Source: Mucidula mucida
Taxonomy: Eukaryota > Basidiomycota > Agaricomycetes > Agaricales > Physalacriaceae
Assembly (NCBI GenBank): GCA_015501055.1
Contig: JADNYV010000624.1
Coordinates: 1-19,690 of the forward strand
Direction of reading: 5' to 3'
DNA: 19,690 nt
Shown: positions 19,400-19,690 of the stretch, piece by piece
How the letters are laid out: every line of letters starts with the position of its first letter
Position numbering within the stretch: the stretch's first letter is position 1
Program-made: the position numbers and the translations under genes
Notes under the pieces: generated by a model
What the model was told of the DNA's origin: nothing
The model's input: only the letters and a program-made list of their open reading frames with translations
Databases searched by the model: none

Positions 19400-19690
19400 A
19401 TGGCCAGTACCAGGTAAGTACGTAGACTGTCTAGACAGGCCAGACCTTCAGCGCTCATAAGTTATGGAACAGCTTTGAAAGAGCCTCACTTCTTGACTGC
19501 TTTATGCTTTTGCAGTCTTTTGTTCAGGAGTCGACATGTTGCTCAAGGTGTACTCCGATTCGCGGGACGCTCTTACTTCTTCGAGGTGTGAGATAACGTT
19601 AACGGCTTTAACGGCAGAAGCTACACGCGCTTTTCTCCAGGCAGGGCATCACCATCACTTGATCAGCAGATGAAGTTGAATACCGCTCGC
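19400..19690 (+). CDS. 5' end of an unidentified gene with a mitochondrial-type presequence (partial)
   Basis: I do not recognise the product. A consistent three-exon chain is 19400-19413, 19516-19587 and 19645 to the window edge, with introns GTAAGT...TTTTGCAG (102 bp) and GTGAGA...CCAGGCAG (57 bp). It yields 44 codons starting MASTSLLFRSRHVAQG, then VLRFAGRSYFFE, then SPSLDQQMKLNTAR. The N-terminus has several Arg, no acids for about 28 residues, and hydrophobic/Ser content typical of a mitochondrial targeting signal. Both introns are near-consensus, which supports the model, and the third exon is open exactly to the edge. The gene continues beyond the window. Confidence 0.5.

Noticed and set aside
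1..19690. A biosynthetic cluster, CRISPR array, bacterial defence island or other new multi-gene system.
   Set aside because: The genes are unrelated housekeeping, transport and RNA functions with independent orientations. There are no spaced repeats, backbone biosynthetic enzymes or transferred operons.

Overview
The window looks like nuclear DNA of a filamentous basidiomycete, most likely an agaricomycete. The conserved proteins are cut by many GT-AG introns of about 43-63 bp with CTAAC/CTGAC-like branch sites. The predicted proteins resemble agaricomycete families as I remember them; no database search was possible. There is no sign of bacterial operons.

Layout from left to right: (1) 1-743, the 3' end of a Ty3/gypsy-like LTR retrotransposon: last pol codons, polypurine tract and 3' LTR. 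(2) 2044-4349 (+), a DEAD-box RNA helicase of the mitochondrial MRH4 type. (3) 5310-6687 (+), a complete nine-exon malate dehydrogenase without a presequence, probably cytosolic. (4) 6887-7345 (-), a small Cys-rich protein of unknown function, convergent with malate dehydrogenase. (5) 8817-11989 (+), a GT20/trehalose-phosphatase two-domain protein whose active-site motifs are altered in both domains, so probably a regulatory subunit of the trehalose synthase complex (Tsl1/Tps3 type). (6) 12560-15131 (-), an intron-rich amino acid/choline-type APC permease with a 6-nt microexon; its first exon is unresolved. (7) 15722-19199 (+), a MOV10/SDE3-type superfamily 1 RNA helicase, a family linked to RNA silencing and transposon control. 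(8) 19400 to the right edge (+), the 5' end of an unidentified gene with a mitochondrial-type N-terminus.

The genes are mostly housekeeping and do not form one pathway or an obvious cluster. Their arrangement (convergent MDH/hypothetical, convergent trehalose/permease, divergent permease/helicase) is ordinary for a compact fungal genome.

The most notable signal is a set of single-nucleotide frame breaks. Five fall in the MOV10/SDE3-like gene and one in exon 1 of the trehalose gene; in the MRH4 and permease genes a frame break is an alternative to a splicing explanation. Several are one-base losses in short T runs, while the conserved motifs on both sides are intact. This suggests consensus indel errors in the assembly or, less likely, very recent gene decay. 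The other notable signals are a 6-nt and an 8-nt microexon and two GC-AG introns. I did not find an undescribed defence or biosynthetic system.
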